Translations under genes and position numbers: made by a program
Part shown: positions 31,437-44,458 of the stretch, piece by piece
Numbering within the stretch: the stretch's first letter is position 1
Layout of the letters: every line of letters begins with the position of its first letter
Notes under the pieces: generated by a model
What the model was told of the DNA's origin: nothing
Seen by the model: the letters and a program-made list of their open reading frames with translations, nothing else
Databases searched by the model: none
NCBI GenBank assembly: GCA_003988855.1
Contig: QYAI01000014.1
Span: 127,973 to 191,972 of the forward strand
DNA length: 64,000 bases
Source of the DNA: Arachnopeziza araneosa
Taxonomy: Eukaryota; Ascomycota; Leotiomycetes; Helotiales; Arachnopezizaceae
Direction of reading: 5' to 3'

Positions 31437-32549
31437 ATGTCGAGCAGGAAAAATTCAAGACTCACTGATGGAGAGAAACCTACAGATAAAGATACACAGA
31501 ATTATCCAGACAAACCACATCCTCCAATCAGCAAGCGAGGCGTAAGCGACTACGGTGACAATATCATATCGACGACTCTGACCCCACGGACACATCTGAT
31601 TCTTGCCACGACTTACCAAAGATGACACCTCTTAATAGCCTACCTCGTCGTAGAACAATTAAAATAAATGTTAATCGGACAATATCCACACGCTCCTCTG
31701 CAGTAGATCTTACAAAATCCGCTTCATCGCTACCAGTACCAACATTGCAGAAACGCAAAGCTTACTCGGATGGGAGCGATGGTGGAGACATATTTAAGAC
31801 GTTAGTAAAGAGACCAAGGATAGAAATAAGGGATAGAGGTGAGCCTGAAACTAGAACCAGGGATGGTAAGCTTTAGACTTTTCTAATTTCTCTGTTGATA
31901 CCGCTAAGAGGGTAACAAATAGATACCTCGAGGAGCCAATCAACTGGCCAAGCACTTGACCCGCAAGAAGATAAAGTTGACAGTTCTGAAACGCCTAGTA
32001 CGCGGTTGATTCAGCTTTATAAATCTTCTAATTTATTGAATTGCAGGTCGAGTTACTGAGGGCGGCATCGCCATCGATATGGGAATTGCAGAATTTTCTG
32101 CTCTAACCCAGGACAAAATTGAGTCGCTCTTCTCTGGTCTTGGGATGAAAGATACTTTTGTGGCCTTTCGATCTCACTATAATAGTGGAGCCGACTTGTT
32201 GAAGATGCAATCAGAAGGCTACCAAGCTTTTGGCTTGCCGGATCTAGGGCAAAAGCTCGATCTGAACTACCGTATGACCTTGATCAGGAGCCGCCTGGAA
32301 GCAAACGATGTTGCTATCGCTGTCGGAGATCACTATAATCAGCCTTCTCTTCAAACACAGACTTTTCCTCCTCGAAAATCTACGGATAACCAGGAATCAG
32401 TGGCGAATAATTCTATCGATCTTGCCGAGAGTAAAAGCGTACCTCGGGACGACAATGCTCAACTACGGGTCGTCTCGGCATCAATTCCGCCTCGGCCTGC
32501 TTTTTCGGAAGAGGAGCAGAATATGACAGCAATTTTAAACGCTCCGTAG
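31437..32549 (+). CDS. Hypothetical protein with a possible SAM-like C-terminal domain
   Basis: Proposed exons 31437..31541, 31622..31865, 31923..31997 and 32047..32549 give 308 aa. The first part is basic and low-complexity (MSSRKNSRLTDGEKPTDK; SLPRRRTIKINVNR) with a nuclear-signal-like KRPRIE. The last exon holds a compact helical stretch (FSALTQDKIESLFSGLGM ... LLKMQSEGYQAFGLPDLG) reminiscent of a sterile alpha motif; this is only a resemblance. The tail (about 250-308) is Ser/Asn/Pro-rich. The first intron is uncertain because an alternative frame through 31560-31621 also reads open. I do not recognise an orthologue. Confidence 0.55.
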
Positions 32550-34065
32550 TAGCGTAAAGAAGCTTTCGAAGTCATGGTGATGTTGAGGAGAACTGTGATC
32601 ATGTGACGTATGGTTGGTGACGATGTCGTAAACTCAGTGGATGAAATTGGGGAAGACCAGTATCGAGTAAGAATAAAATCTTAGCAAATTGGAAGGAGAA
32701 CTGCCGATTTTATTGCTACTCGTTTGATACCGAAATGGTCACGAATGGAAGTAAAAACATGCATTATTCCATCCCTAGCGTGTCCTTTAATTAGAATGCG
32801 GTCCGGGCCGGCTTGCCCATAGGGTATTCTTGCCCGAACTGACCCAAATCAAATCTAGGGTGTCTTGCCCACCTTTAGTTTTGAGCTTAGCATAAAAAGC
32901 GTATGGCTGAAAATACTTCGTGTGATTGGAAATATTAAATTTTGAAGAGGAAATACAGCCTTAAAATGGGCATTGTGTATGTCACATATCAGCCCTGCGG
33001 GTCGAGAAAAATAGATAGCCGTGCCAGTGCTTGTAAGTCTGCTGCCTAAGTATTCTCACCAATAATTATGGTTGCTGCTCCTACGACTATTGATTTAGGC
33101 ATAGGCTCACCATGATAAGAGACTGTTACAAAAGCCATCAGCGCTACTTTGACTACAAACATCAAAGTTATATCAACCTCTACAAATGTATCCGCTGCAA
33201 AAGGTAACCAAGCGGCTCTTACGCTTGCAATAGTGAATTAACTTAGGTAGTCAGGGCTCATGGGTATGAAATACCTTGAACGATTGAACGCCACACGGCT
33301 GATTCCAAATTAAGAGTCGTATCTGCTATAAAATGATAGTCTGGAGAGCGGATGTGCAGTTCTCTAGTACACGTTTGACAGAAAGTTAAGGAGCTTTCGC
33401 CTTGATCCATTGTTAGAAACACCTGGGCGAGAAAATCTTCTTTGTTATTGAGATGAGAGATCTTTCGGAGATTCTCGGATGGTTCTGTACATCTTTGCGT
33501 ATGCAATAGGACTTTTGTTCAAATTTCAACGGGTATCGTTCAAACACTCAGGAGACTTACTAGATAAGTTGGTCCAGCGGGTGGGAAAAGATTGATCACC
33601 GTGCAAAGGCGTTTTCAATTTTCGTAAAATCCGATATAGCAACCCCTGTGGTGCAGCGAAAGGCTTCGTCGCCCAAGCACCGGTTTCCTCCTCGTCTTAT
33701 CCTCCCGATGGTACAACAGATTGGTACCTCCGAAGATGCGGGCCAAATGACGTCCACCGGATTTACCGTATCGGATCTATAATCTGGCGCTCCTATTTGC
33801 TGCCATCCCGGACGTCGAAGCGGGTTGGTTGCTGCAACAGAAGTCGTCGTCAGCAGCACCATCTTTACGGTTAGCCCGAATCAGCCCACCCCACTGAGTC
33901 GACGACGATTGCGCAGCAAGTGGAGTGGGCTCTCTCGCGAAGCCTTTCTTTATCTCTTCAGGCATCCTTCTTTCTCTTTCGTATTTCGGTTTTCCGTGTT
34001 TTCTCTTTCTCTGTTGACTTGTTCGAGGCAACAAGTTGACTTCACTTCGGGGTGGCTTTGACGGG
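32550..34065. other. Long intergenic region
   Basis: 1.5 kb. The left part is AT-rich. A short segment at 32810-32875 repeats ttgccc three times. The right part (33550-34060) has several minus-strand open frames opposite the membrane-protein leader, without recognisable domains. I call no gene here. Confidence 0.4.
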
Positions 34066-35948
34066 ATGCGCGGCCTTCTTAGCGCTACGGCGCTGTCTCT
34101 CACCTCAGGGTTGATATCAACAGCTCTTTCAGTGGATATCGATCTTGGCTTGGACCGAGAAATCAAGCACCGTATTATTACACCCACTGCTTTCTAACAT
34201 AACACAGACTAATCTTTCTTTTAGATCGAGCATTACTTACTCATGTCAATATCAATGTTCCGGTAACACATGACGATGACCGATCAGTCGGCTTCGAGCT
34301 GCAAATTCAGCAATCAGAAACAGCTTGCGGCCCCGGAAATGTGATATTGAACGGTCAATACCTTTTCCAATCCGTTGATGGCGATGTGTCTTTCGGAAAG
34401 GGATCGATTAAGTCCGATAAGAGGGAGGATGTTGTTTCATCTTGGTCATTCCATTGTGTTAAGGTTAACGGCATCCCGGACTCGCAGTTCATGAAATTCG
34501 TCATCGACTCTATTGATGGGGAACTAGTTCGAGACGTGGGGTTCTCTCTTGCCTTCAGACAGACTCAGCTAGAAATCTTGAACATCGAGACAGATTTGTC
34601 AATTCCCGACCATATTGTTGCGAATCCCGATCACGGGAAACTCCAGCTGGTGGATGGGCTAATGGATGATGGCCAATGGGGTATTCATGACGACCTTGAA
34701 GAATTAGACTATCTATATTCACAGCTCAAGGAGATTAAGTATCTCATCGCGGAGAGAGAACAATCCATTCGAGACCACGCAAAACAACGCCATCGAGAAG
34801 ACATCGCTGATTGCGATAGCCTGAAGTGTATTTTAAAGGCTGTTGCCGAATCAGCTAAGCATGCTGTTAATGAAGTCTACGAAAAATTTGGAGGTGATCA
34901 GGAATTTGACGACGAAGAGTTTGATCATCCGAGATTCAAGAAGCCACATTTCCCCAAGTTCCCCGGAGGAAAGTTTGGCAAGCCTGGGAAGAATCATACC
35001 TGCCATGGCCCGAAACATGGAAATCATTCTCACCCACCTCCTCACTGGAAAAAGCCTCATCGCCCGCTTCCAATATGCAGATTTCCTCCCCCTCATCACA
35101 AGAAACCACCACCACCTCCTCCACACCACGGTCACGATTTTGATGAACGTCCGCCACATCAAGGCCCACCTTTTGATGGTCCTCATAACAGAGAACATAT
35201 GCCGCCATCCCCTGATTCTCATGATAGACCTTTCCATATCGAATGGCACCCAAAGCCTCACGGCCCTCCTGAAGACCGTGAAGGTGGTCCTCCTGGACCA
35301 CCCCCTCCTTTTGGTCGACCCCCATTCCGGCCACTGCAAAGAGCTTTTCAGATTGTAAAGTTCACTGCCGTAAGCTTCCTCTTTGCCTTCCTGATCATCG
35401 CTCTTCACCGACGGGCTTGCACCCCTAAACGTCGTGCCGAAAGACAAGCACGCCGAGAAGAGAGACAGAGACGGAGAGCTTATAGGCGTGCGGCTCATAA
35501 GCGTATCATTTCCAGAATTCTAGCAAGGATCTCAGGCAGGGATGAGGATTCTTCAGATTCCAATGAGAAGTGTGAGGCTTTGCTAGCTAATGCTGAAGAT
35601 GGAATGAGTACTACGATGACAGAAGACATTGAGGAGTTCAGGAATGCGGCAGATATGATTGGGGAGATGGTTAAAGCTGAAGCGACTTCCACAACCACGA
35701 CTGCTCCTGCTCTCCTCACGCCTTCTACTTCACCTTCTGCTTCACAAGCAGGTGAAAGTGCCCCTCTTATTCATAATTTCGATACTATGTCTCAGATCGG
35801 AGGCGAAGAGTTGCCAGCCTATGAAGATACTGATGGTAGTGAGATGGGTAGTATGGTCGCGGATGGATTTATGGGAGCTGGATACACACCAAGTGTCAGC
35901 GATACTGGGAGCGTGAGTGATATCTTAGGGCCGGATGTGAAGAAATAG
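34066..35948 (+). CDS. Secretory-pathway single-pass membrane protein with a His/Pro-rich ectodomain
   Basis: Two exons, 34066..34171 and 34225..35948, give 609 aa. The start MRGLLSATALSLTSGLISTA is a good signal peptide. A folded-looking region (about 60-160) contains a Cys pair (CGPGN; FHCVKV), then a coiled/charged segment. Residues about 245-400 are very rich in His and Pro (repeats of KKPPPPPPHHGHD, PPHQGPPFDGP type). One membrane helix is at about 412-432 (VKFTAVSFLFAFLIIAL) followed by a strongly basic stretch (RRACTPKRRAERQARREERQ), giving type I topology with a cytoplasmic tail of about 175 residues. The His-rich ectodomain could bind metal ions or the cell wall; both are guesses. 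The function is unknown. Confidence 0.72.
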
Positions 35949-37372
35949 GTGGAATTGGAGTTTTCTTGTCTTAGGTGGTGTACTGATTTCAGAGGGGTTG
36001 GTAATAATGATGGGAGATACCTTGCGTGTTTGAATTTGGACTTCATTTGTCAACATCAGGATATGCGATTTACATTTACAGTACCCATTGAGAGAAATGT
36101 ACAATATTCTAACGCTGTTTTCAATATATCCTTATAAATTCGATTTCTCGTCTTAAATGTCATCCACTTGCCAAAGTTATTGCTGTTGAGTTCCAGTCTT
36201 CTAATCACAGCCATCGGCCTCGCTTAAGTCGTGAGGGAAGCGAAGGGAACAACAGAAATTTAACCTAAAGAATAATCCAAAAAGACATTGCAATTATATT
36301 CGGGGAGAAAAGGTGGAGGGATGAGTTGATTCCAAGTTTAAAAGGTCGAACAGTTATGAGAACAGAACCAAGAAGCAAAAAAAGGTTCAAAGGTCTCTAG
36401 GGAAATCTCCTCATTGATTCGTTTACTTCTTTTTTCGAGTAGATTCCCATCAAAGAGAGTTCTAAGACTACTTTAGACCCTCCACCATCCTTGTTCGTAA
36501 TGATAAGATGTTCAGGGCCCCCTATCGGTCAAATGAGACTTGGGTTTACCTAACTGGAAGAGTTTCTTAAAAGGCCTCAAAGCCAGGCTGATTTCATTAT
36601 CTTAAAGAGCCTGGAAGCAACATGAAGTTCTTGAGGTATACTTCAACGTCAACTGCGACATTAAAGCAATGTTGACAGGAGACGACTCAGTTATATTGAA
36701 TCAGTCATTAAAACTCTTTTCCTTGGCGTTTAAATTTAGTTCCCCTTTTTTGAATTGTAGGGAATAACGCGACGCTCTCCATGATCTTTGGATTCTCATC
36801 GATAGGTACATGAAATTGAAAGTATTCCTTATTCCGTGTGAAGGCGTCAAATACAATTAAAAATAATTTATTAGACACACCTGAGAGAGACGAAGCCTAG
36901 ACGAGAATCGGTATTGGCAGTTAGATGAGGAGAGTGTATATAAGAGAGTATGTTTGTAGCTAACTAGTGCAAGGTATGAAGGCGGCGAATCTACAACAAT
37001 TATAAGTGTTCTAAATAGACACTATATCAGCTTCATTGCTGTATCCCAAGATAAACAGTACATATTCAGTGTTATATAGCTAACGTATCCTCACATGAAA
37101 ATAAACCAGCCTAAGCAGCATACTAAATTCTTGACCCTAAGGATAAATTTTGAATTCATCTTCAGCAGCATCATGTTTCGTGAAATCGATCCCTCTATTG
37201 AGTAGGACCTAGGCATTGAACAAATTTCAATATTTTTCTTCCTCGTCTGGACTAGGTACCTAGGTAGACATGAGCTGTTTGAAGGTCACCGGAATAACAT
37301 CGGCAGATCTCAAGCTTAGACAACATTCTCGATATCGAAAACGCAACCCCGCTAACAACAAACAAATCCACG
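35949..37372. other. Long AT-rich intergenic region
   Basis: 1.4 kb with no gene-like frame. The segment 36830-37160 is especially rich in A/T and TA steps and might be an old repeat hit by mutation, but no terminal repeats or coding remains are seen. Confidence 0.4.
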
Positions 37373-38004
37373 ATGGTATGACGCATTTCCTTCTTGGTCA
37401 CGCTTGCAAATAGAACTAATTTCTACTTTTTAGTTACCGTTAGGACTCCTCACAGCCGCGCAAGGCCATCCCATGCTCGTGGAGCTCAAGAATGGCGAAA
37501 CGCTCAATGGTCACTTGGTTACGTGCGATAATTGGATGAATTTGACGCTGAAAGAAGTTGTTCAGACGAGTCCGGTACATATGCCTTTACTTTACTGAAT
37601 TAGATTAGGACAAACTGGGTGGGCTTAGAAGCTGGGAATACGGATGCGGATAATATAGCAGAGCTAATTCTGGGTATTGCAGGAAGGAGACAAGTTTTTC
37701 AGACTACCGGAGGTGTATGTCAAGGGAAATAATGTGAGTGACTCTCTCTATAGAAAAGTTTAGACAGGATATGGATCAAGGGGAGCTTGAGGTGTTCACA
37801 ACGTAACCTAATCTGAGATAGATCAAATACCTGCGCGTACCAGACGAGATCATCGACATAGTAAAGGAACAACAAGCGAGAGATCAAGGAAGCGGATACA
37901 GAGGAGGAAGAGGCGGTGGGGGACGAGGTGATCACCGTGGCGGTGACAGAGGACGCAGTGGTGGGCGTGGTGGCAGAGTACGGGGCAGAGGAGGTAGAGG
38001 TTAA
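37373..38004 (+). CDS. LSM4: U6 snRNA-associated Sm-like protein LSm4
   Basis: Four exons, 37373..37375, 37434..37574, 37683..37733 and 37822..38004, give 125 aa. Exon 1 is only the ATG. The Sm1 motif is HPMLVELKNGETLNGHLV, followed by CDNWMNLTLKEV, and the Sm2 motif is FFRLPEVYVKGNNIKYLRVP. The C-terminus is an RGG-rich tail (about 90-125), as in other LSm4 proteins. LSm4 is part of the LSm2-8 ring on U6 snRNA in the nucleus and the LSm1-7 ring that promotes mRNA decapping in the cytoplasm. The RGG tail is known in the family to help P-body formation. Confidence 0.93.
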
Positions 38005-38321
38005 ATGTTTTGACACATGGGAGCGTGTCAAAAATTAAAACTGGAAGCCTGGCTGCATAGAGCTGTCTTGAAGGACCATTTGCGCCGGCAGCATTTGAAA
38101 AACAGGCTCTACAATCATGAGCTAGGACGTCAGAGTACAGCAGAAGATACCGAGCTCAAGCTCAACTAAAGAAAAACTTGAACTACAGGCCATTCTAAAA
38201 TATAGCAAGCAGGAAAGCTCTTTGAAAGATAAAACAGAAGGCTGAATTATGTTCACGTGACTGTCTGCAAGGCTGACTTCAAATTTCAACAGTTCGAGAT
38301 ATCTTGCGACTTCAAGCTTCA
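38005..38321. other. Intergenic region between LSM4 and the PPR gene
   Basis: 317 bases in a tandem arrangement. No feature is evident. Confidence 0.4.
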
Positions 38322-40155
38322 ATGTCAACAATCCGAATCCCAATTGATGGACTATGGCGCTGTCTATGTCCTTCAATCGATACTGTCGCTACTTCTCTAC
38401 CTCCTCGAAGACTTTCACGTTCGTTGAGGCCGCCTATAGCTAACAAAATACCTCCAGCGACTCGACGTTTTCATACCTCTACCCTCCGCCTAGTCGAACG
38501 CTCAAATGAAGTCGACCTCCGAATACACAAACCTATAACTAACGAAAAGGTGCGATATGTTACCGCGCCGAAACCTCTACCGGTCAATGGGTATCCAGTA
38601 TCGAATCTACATGACAAATTGCGACAGCTAGTCACAGAAGCGAACTCCTACCACAAAATCTGCGATCTAGTAGACTACTTAATTACTGTACGAAAAGAAA
38701 AGCCATCATCGTTACATTATGATGCCTTGATCCGCGCAAATACTGATGCAGAGAATGGTAGCGTAAATGCTGTCCGTTTTCTCCTCTCGGAGATGCGAGA
38801 AAATAGGATTGAACCAGACTCGCGCTTGTGCCATGGCGTGCTTCAGGTCCTCACAGTTCACCCTGATTATGTTCTTCGACAAGAAATTATGAAAGAGATG
38901 AAAGAGCGGTGGTTCGGTCTCTCCCCCGAAGGTTGGCACAGTGTCGTGTTGGGTTTGTTAAGGGATCGACAGTATGAAGTTGCTATGGATCAATTAGAGC
39001 AGATGCAAAACGATAGCATTGTAGTGCAGCCATGGTTGTACGATATCTTTATGTTTCAGCTGGCAGAAATGGGGGAGTATGATGAGGCCTTTAGACTACT
39101 CATTCATAGATGGGAGAAGACGAGATCAACAATACAACAAAGCGTCTGGTATCTAATGTTGGACGCTTTCGGAAAAGTTCTACATGTGAGTTTTATTACT
39201 GCTAGGATCTCATTATACTGATAGTAGCTAGTATGAAGGTGTGAAATTCATTTGGGATAAAAGAGTCGAGCAGTCTCATATGACTCCATCAGATGGGATG
39301 TGTGATACTGCGTTAAAAGTAGCTGCTCGCTATGCTGATCCTGAACTCGGTACTTCCGCTGTTCGTATACTTTCAACACGAACAGCTTTAGCACCTTATC
39401 ATTATGAAGCTCTTATTGAAGCATATACGAAGGTTGGAGATCTCAAAACAGCATTTCGAATACTATCGATTATGACAAAAGCTAAACTATATCCCGATGA
39501 GAGCAATACAAGATATCTCTTTTTTCATTGCTTACAGAGTGCAAAAGTTCGAGAAGAAGTTTGGCAAGTTCTCACTGATCTCCATAAGGAGGGGCTTGCA
39601 GTTCCTCTCGCTGGTGTTCATGTAGTTTTGGAGGCATGTATACGAGATCAAGATATTGAGCAAGCGGTCGAATACTATAAACGCTTGCATGAAATACTTG
39701 AAACTGGTCCTAACACAGCCACCTTTAACACTCTTCTGCGTGGGTTTAGAATTGGCCAAGGAAGAAAAGACCTGGCTATGTTCCTTGCTGCAGAAATGGC
39801 AGCACTGGGCATCTCACCGGATGAAGTCACATACGATCGTCTTATCCTTGTTTGTCTCAGGCAAGATAAAGATTACGAAGACGCATTTAGTTATCTAAAT
39901 GAAATGGTCAATGAAGGCGAAGGGAAGAATGAGGGAGAGGGGTGGTGGATGAGGAAAGGGACAGCAGAGAATATGGTCAGAGTTTGTGTGGCGGCTGGTG
40001 ATGAAAGGGTTTGGAATATTTTGACGGGAATGGAGAGGAGAGGGATGGATACAGTCAAATTAAGGTCATGGGTAGAGTACAACTTTAAGGAGCTGTATCG
40101 CAAATCACAAAGGGAAGCAGCAGCCCTCAAAACCTGGGCATTGGCTAAAGGATAG
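38322..40155 (+). CDS. Mitochondrial pentatricopeptide repeat (PPR) protein
   Basis: Two exons, 38322..39185 and 39232..40155, give 595 aa. The N-terminus is Arg/Ser-rich with almost no acid residues up to about 70 (RRLSRSLRPPIANK, RRFHTSTLRL), a typical mitochondrial presequence. Helical pairs of about 35 residues follow, with PPR-like patterns such as SLHYDALIRANTDAENG, HYEALIEAYTKVGDLKTAF and TATFNTLLRGFRIGQ, and DEVTYDRLILVCLRQDKDY. PPR proteins bind organellar RNA and aid its processing, stability or translation. The specific mitochondrial target cannot be inferred. The intron acceptor is the second of two closely spaced TAGs (gtagctag), chosen because it keeps the frame. Confidence 0.85.
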
Positions 40156-40526
40156 ATCTATAGGAAAATGGTCTCGACTATGTCAAGTTATCCGTCCTAT
40201 TTTCAGTGTCAATCATCCTTTCCATTTTCTGCCTAACTTTGTAATTTCCTAACTTGGTCAAGAGGTTCGTTTATTTTTAAATTCCCTCGAATAATAGGTT
40301 TGAACTTGACTGCTCAACTATTGTTCTCACTCAATAGACCCCAATCAGAATATTTTCATATGACGAGTTACACATTGCAGACTCAAGTGAGTTGGATTCA
40401 ACGCTATAAAGACAACGATTGGCTCTTGTAGAAAATAGGCTGCACTATCTCAAACTCAAGCCTCCCAACCACCACCAAACTGAGTGCGTACCACCTCACG
40501 TCAGTTCCCTGCAGTCAAAGCCAACC
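40156..40526. other. Convergent 3' region between the PPR and MFS genes
   Basis: 371 bases; no gene seen. Confidence 0.45.
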
Positions 40527-42170
40527 TCAAATGGCTTCTATCTCTTTCACTTGTAAATATTTACTCTTCGCTCTCAATTTCGGTCCCCATTGATAGGCCA
40601 CAAATGGAATCGGGATCAACGCCACGGTCACAAACCCAAGAACACTTACAGCCCATGCGAAGCCCAAATTTTTGATGATATCGCTAGTGAAGAGAAGGAA
40701 CGATGAAGATATGACGAAACGCATGAATGTACTAGCGGCGAGGACGGATGCTCCATAACGAGTCGAATACACATCATTGTTATAGATCGGAAGACAGAGC
40801 ATGTTTAGAACGTACGAAAAACCGAAGAGCGTTCCCGACAAAACCGGCACGATCCAATGGATCTCTTTCTTGCCGCTCCATGCCAGCCTATGAAGTCAGC
40901 GAATTCTAGATGGACGTTTCAAAGACTCACCAAAATAAGGAAGTGGGAAGGGTAATGCTGCCCAACATAGCTGGATATAACCTCTTCTCCGGTGGGACAA
41001 TTGTTCCATTTCTTCGGGCTTCAATTCTCGCCGGCTGGTATGTCAACTTATCAAAAGCCATGATAACTGGGATGGCGAGGCATGATCCAACGAGCAATGG
41101 TGAAAATGCCATTCCAACTTGGTACGGAGAGAAGTCGTATACCCCCTCGAATAACGCAGCGTATGCGACATAATACGCGAAAACGACACTTTGTGTGATG
41201 GCCATTACCAGCCCGGTCGGAAATACAATTGGTTCTATCATCATCTGTAATGGTCGGCCAACTCCTAGCAAGAAATTTTCCATGTTTGCTCGAGACGGCA
41301 TACGATAGCCACGTTTGACAGCCACTGTATGTTGGATTGCTGGGATATAAGTCTCCGGGATCATGAAAGCAGCCACCACGCAGAATATCAAGAGGATAGA
41401 AGAGACATGAAAAGTCCAATCCCATCCCCTTTGATAGATACTTGCAGAAACCATTGGTCCGATTTGTGTTGCCCAAATAACCACCACAACGAATAGGACT
41501 GCAAATATCGACCCGGTATAATCCAGACTCACATCCCAAAGGTCGTTTATTGTACCAACTCCGACTGTCAAGCAGGGGCCCGAGAACAGGCCTGCTAACA
41601 TCTTGGCGACTGCGAGATAGGCGAACGTTGGTGCTGTACTGGCTAGGATTGTGAAGAGGAGAGCAGTGGGAAGGGTCAACTGAAAGATGATGCGTCGGCC
41701 ATAGAGCTCGCAGAACGATGTGGCGAGCAAAGCTCCCAACCCGAGAGACAGCGCGTACAAACTTGATGGTAGGATTGCGAGAGTTGTGGAGAGGTGGAAC
41801 TGGTGCTGGATTTCTGGTATTGCTGCAACATATAGAGGCGTCCCTATTGTTCTAAAGAGTCATGTTAGTACGAAACAAGCACGGGAAAGATTACTCACGC
41901 AGTAAATGCCGCGAGTAAAACAAAACATGCTATGAGAGCTTTCTTCAATGGTTGCCACTCTCGCGGTGTAGAAGCAGAGGGAACTTGTATATCAGAAAGC
42001 GAGATGTGATCGATGTATGGGCCTTTATGAATAGAAGAATCGTGAGATACTGGAAGACTTCCTGATGAGAATGGCTTGGGGAATGATTGAAGCTCGATGT
42101 CCTCGAATCTGGCATGAGTAGTGCTTGGCACAGTGATTATGATAGCTTGGCAGCGATCACAAAGATGCAT
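40527..42170 (-). CDS. Major facilitator superfamily transporter, multidrug/H+ antiporter type
   Basis: Three exons, 41899..42170, 40931..41851 and 40527..40887, give 517 aa. About 70 cytosolic residues precede the first membrane segment (LKKALIACFVLLAAFTA). Twelve segments can be placed, for example SLYALSLGLGALLATSF, with the loop ELYGRRIIFQ matching the MFS loop 2-3 signature (G-x-x-x-D/E-R-x-G-R-R/K) and PETYIPAIQH after segment 6 as in the DHA1 family. These carriers export drugs or metabolites with proton exchange. The nearest experimentally known group is Flr1/Qdr-like, but substrate is unknown. The N-terminus MHLCDRCQ has a CxxC of uncertain meaning. The 43-nt second intron is close to the minimum size. 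Confidence 0.85.
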
Positions 42171-43116
42171 CTTGTTGGCTGATTTGGTGGGTTGGATCAA
42201 CTTCTATGAAACTAGGCGTAGGTCGTTCGTATCTGTATTGAGGATGGAGTATTTGAGGAGTTGTTATAGTATGATTAGGAGACTAGATTACTAGGTAATT
42301 GAATTTCAAGGGTTCATGAATCCCCTGATTTCTTTTTCATTGTTATACTTGTCGATGTTGTTATTCACCCGTCGAGATATTTTTATTCACTTAACTTGAT
42401 CCAAGTTCTGCAGTAGCTGTGGGTCACAAAGATTCGCACGCATATTGCGGTTCATATTACAGATAAATTCTTTTGGCCCCTGAAAAGCCTTTGGTAGGAA
42501 GCTGTGTTGTTCTGTTGGTAGCTCGCTATTAAGAAGTTGTCCAGAATTTGTTCTTCACTGGACTCGCTTCAGACGCAGCGCTGCTCCGGTAAAGAAAGGG
42601 GCTCGCTTGGCAGCTCCTACAGCTCTAAATCCAAGTCTCTTCTTGTTGCGATTTTGCAGCAGCTATGTTCAAATAGGAATCAACCAAATCTGGCTTGTAG
42701 TATCCAAGAATTAAGTTTGCGCCGATGCAAGATTGACAATATGCTCGCTAAAGCGCGAGGATATCGCAAGATCGCCTTGAGTATCAGTTGGCTCGTGTAC
42801 AACTTGGACTAAAATGGCAAGAACTCGGTAAATATTTTTAAATTGAGTTATAGCTATGTGATGATGCGAAAATTTCTCTTCTTAGGTGCCTCAGGTAGTA
42901 GGCCTGCTTATGTCTTCAAAAGATAAGTCTCATATGTCTCCAACCTTTTTCTCTTCCTATTCACAATGAAAACCAGGAGTTTTTTTATTATTTATATTCA
43001 CGCCTTTTGTTGACATTAAATGATTCACTCTTTAATTGTTTTTCCTTACCCATGTTTAACCTCTCTCACTTCAATCTAGTTGAACAATAACAAATCAGGA
43101 CACTACCTCCGAGGCC
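42171..43116. promoter_or_regulatory. Divergent region between the MFS and FSH1-type genes
   Basis: 946 bases between outward-facing starts. A 91-codon open frame at 42537-42812 has no recognisable features. The right end (42950-43090) is T/C-rich, as in fungal leaders. Confidence 0.4.
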
Positions 43117-44259
43117 ATGGAAGGATTGTCAGATCCGGATTCACAGTTTACAATTAGTAGTCAACGGAAGTAAGTCGAGTCCTTCTTCTCACTCATAACT
43201 TCTAACTCTTTACAATTCTGACTTGGACTCGAATAAAGATACACATATCAAGACCCCTCATCAAGGACAATGGAAGATATATCAGAGTCAGATTCATGCT
43301 CTCCATGGACTAGTGAAGACAAGTAAGACAAATTTCACTATTCTCCCGTTAAACATGAAGCTAATTCACTAAAGATTGGGCGACACTCCGCCATCTTCTG
43401 TGGTATCACCACCCCCAGGTGTTGCCAAACCAACCAAAATTCTCATGATTCATGGTCTGTAAATCCCGTCCATGAACTTAATCTTCTCTTTTGTCTCCAA
43501 GTTCTTACTGAAAAAACCCTCCCAGGCGATGCCATGTCTGGTGCTTCCTTCTCTCATAAGACCCAGTTCTTCCACTCACTCCTCTCCCGCGTTTGTCCCT
43601 CTGGATACATCCTCTCCTACCCCACAGCTCCAAATCAGAAACGGCCACCCAATTCCACCACTCTTCATTTCAACTACAACCCGTCTCATATACCTCACGA
43701 GAATGATTTCGATGCTTGGGCTTGGGGTGTTGGGGACTATACCGAAGAAAAGGCTGTGGGATGGGAAGAAGCGGTGAAGAGGATGATCGCCTACATCAAG
43801 TTACACGGCCCTTTCGATGGGGTTATAGGGTTCTCCGCTGGTGCAAGCATGGCACTCTGTCTCATTAGCCTCACGGAGAGACAACTTCCTCCTTCACCAA
43901 TCAGAGATGCGTTGGCGTTTGATGAAGCGGATATACAGAAACCATTTAAGTGGGCGATTCTATTCAGTGGGTTTAGGTTATATAATGAGTATTATCAACC
44001 GCTGTTTGAACCGCGAGTCAAGACACCGTGCTTGCATTTTATTGGGAGATTAGATACATACATCCCGCACAACCATACGGTGGATTTCACAGAGGTTTGC
44101 GAGAGGAAGGAGGTTCTTTGGCATGATGGTGCTCATGCTTTATGTAAGGGGAAGGAAGCGAAGAAGAAAATTGTAGAGTGGATAGAGATGTGGAATGGAG
44201 ATGTTGGGTCTGAGAATCATAGAGAAGAGATGATGAGGCTTCCAAAATCTAGGTTCTGA
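43117..44259 (+). CDS. FSH1-family serine hydrolase
   Basis: Four exons, 43117..43169, 43239..43322, 43375..43454 and 43526..44259, give 316 aa. The first about 50 residues are acidic and Ser-rich (ESDSCSPWTSEDK) and not part of the fold. The fold starts TKILMIHGDAMSG. The catalytic triad is Ser176 (GFSAGAS), Asp249 (GRLDTYIP) and His276 (WHDGAHAL). Members include yeast Fsh1-3 and fungal esterases from biosynthetic clusters (LovG-like), which release or trim thioesters and esters. Here no polyketide synthase is nearby, so a general metabolic role is as likely. The third intron begins with the weak donor gtctgt, so that junction is the least certain. Confidence 0.82.
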
Positions 44260-44458
44260 GGGTTAGAGAAGTGGTTCTATGCTAAGTATAAGGGGTCTGG
44301 GAAAGGGCGTTGTTTGATGGTTGCATTTAGTATGGCAGTGGTTTTCGAGTCGTCGCTGTTGGCGATGATATATTTAGTTAATAAATCCATCCACATCCCC
44401 AGCATAATCTCAGTCTAATGGTTGTTATATAGTAGCGAAAATTAGACACGAGATTTGC

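Noticed and set aside
33777..34187. 136-codon minus-strand frame in the leader of the membrane-protein gene
   Set aside because: It overlaps the first exon and intron of a better-supported gene and shows no domain.
36830..37160. Possible mutated repeat or RIP-affected transposon
   Set aside because: AT-rich only; no terminal repeats, coding remains or second copy in the window.
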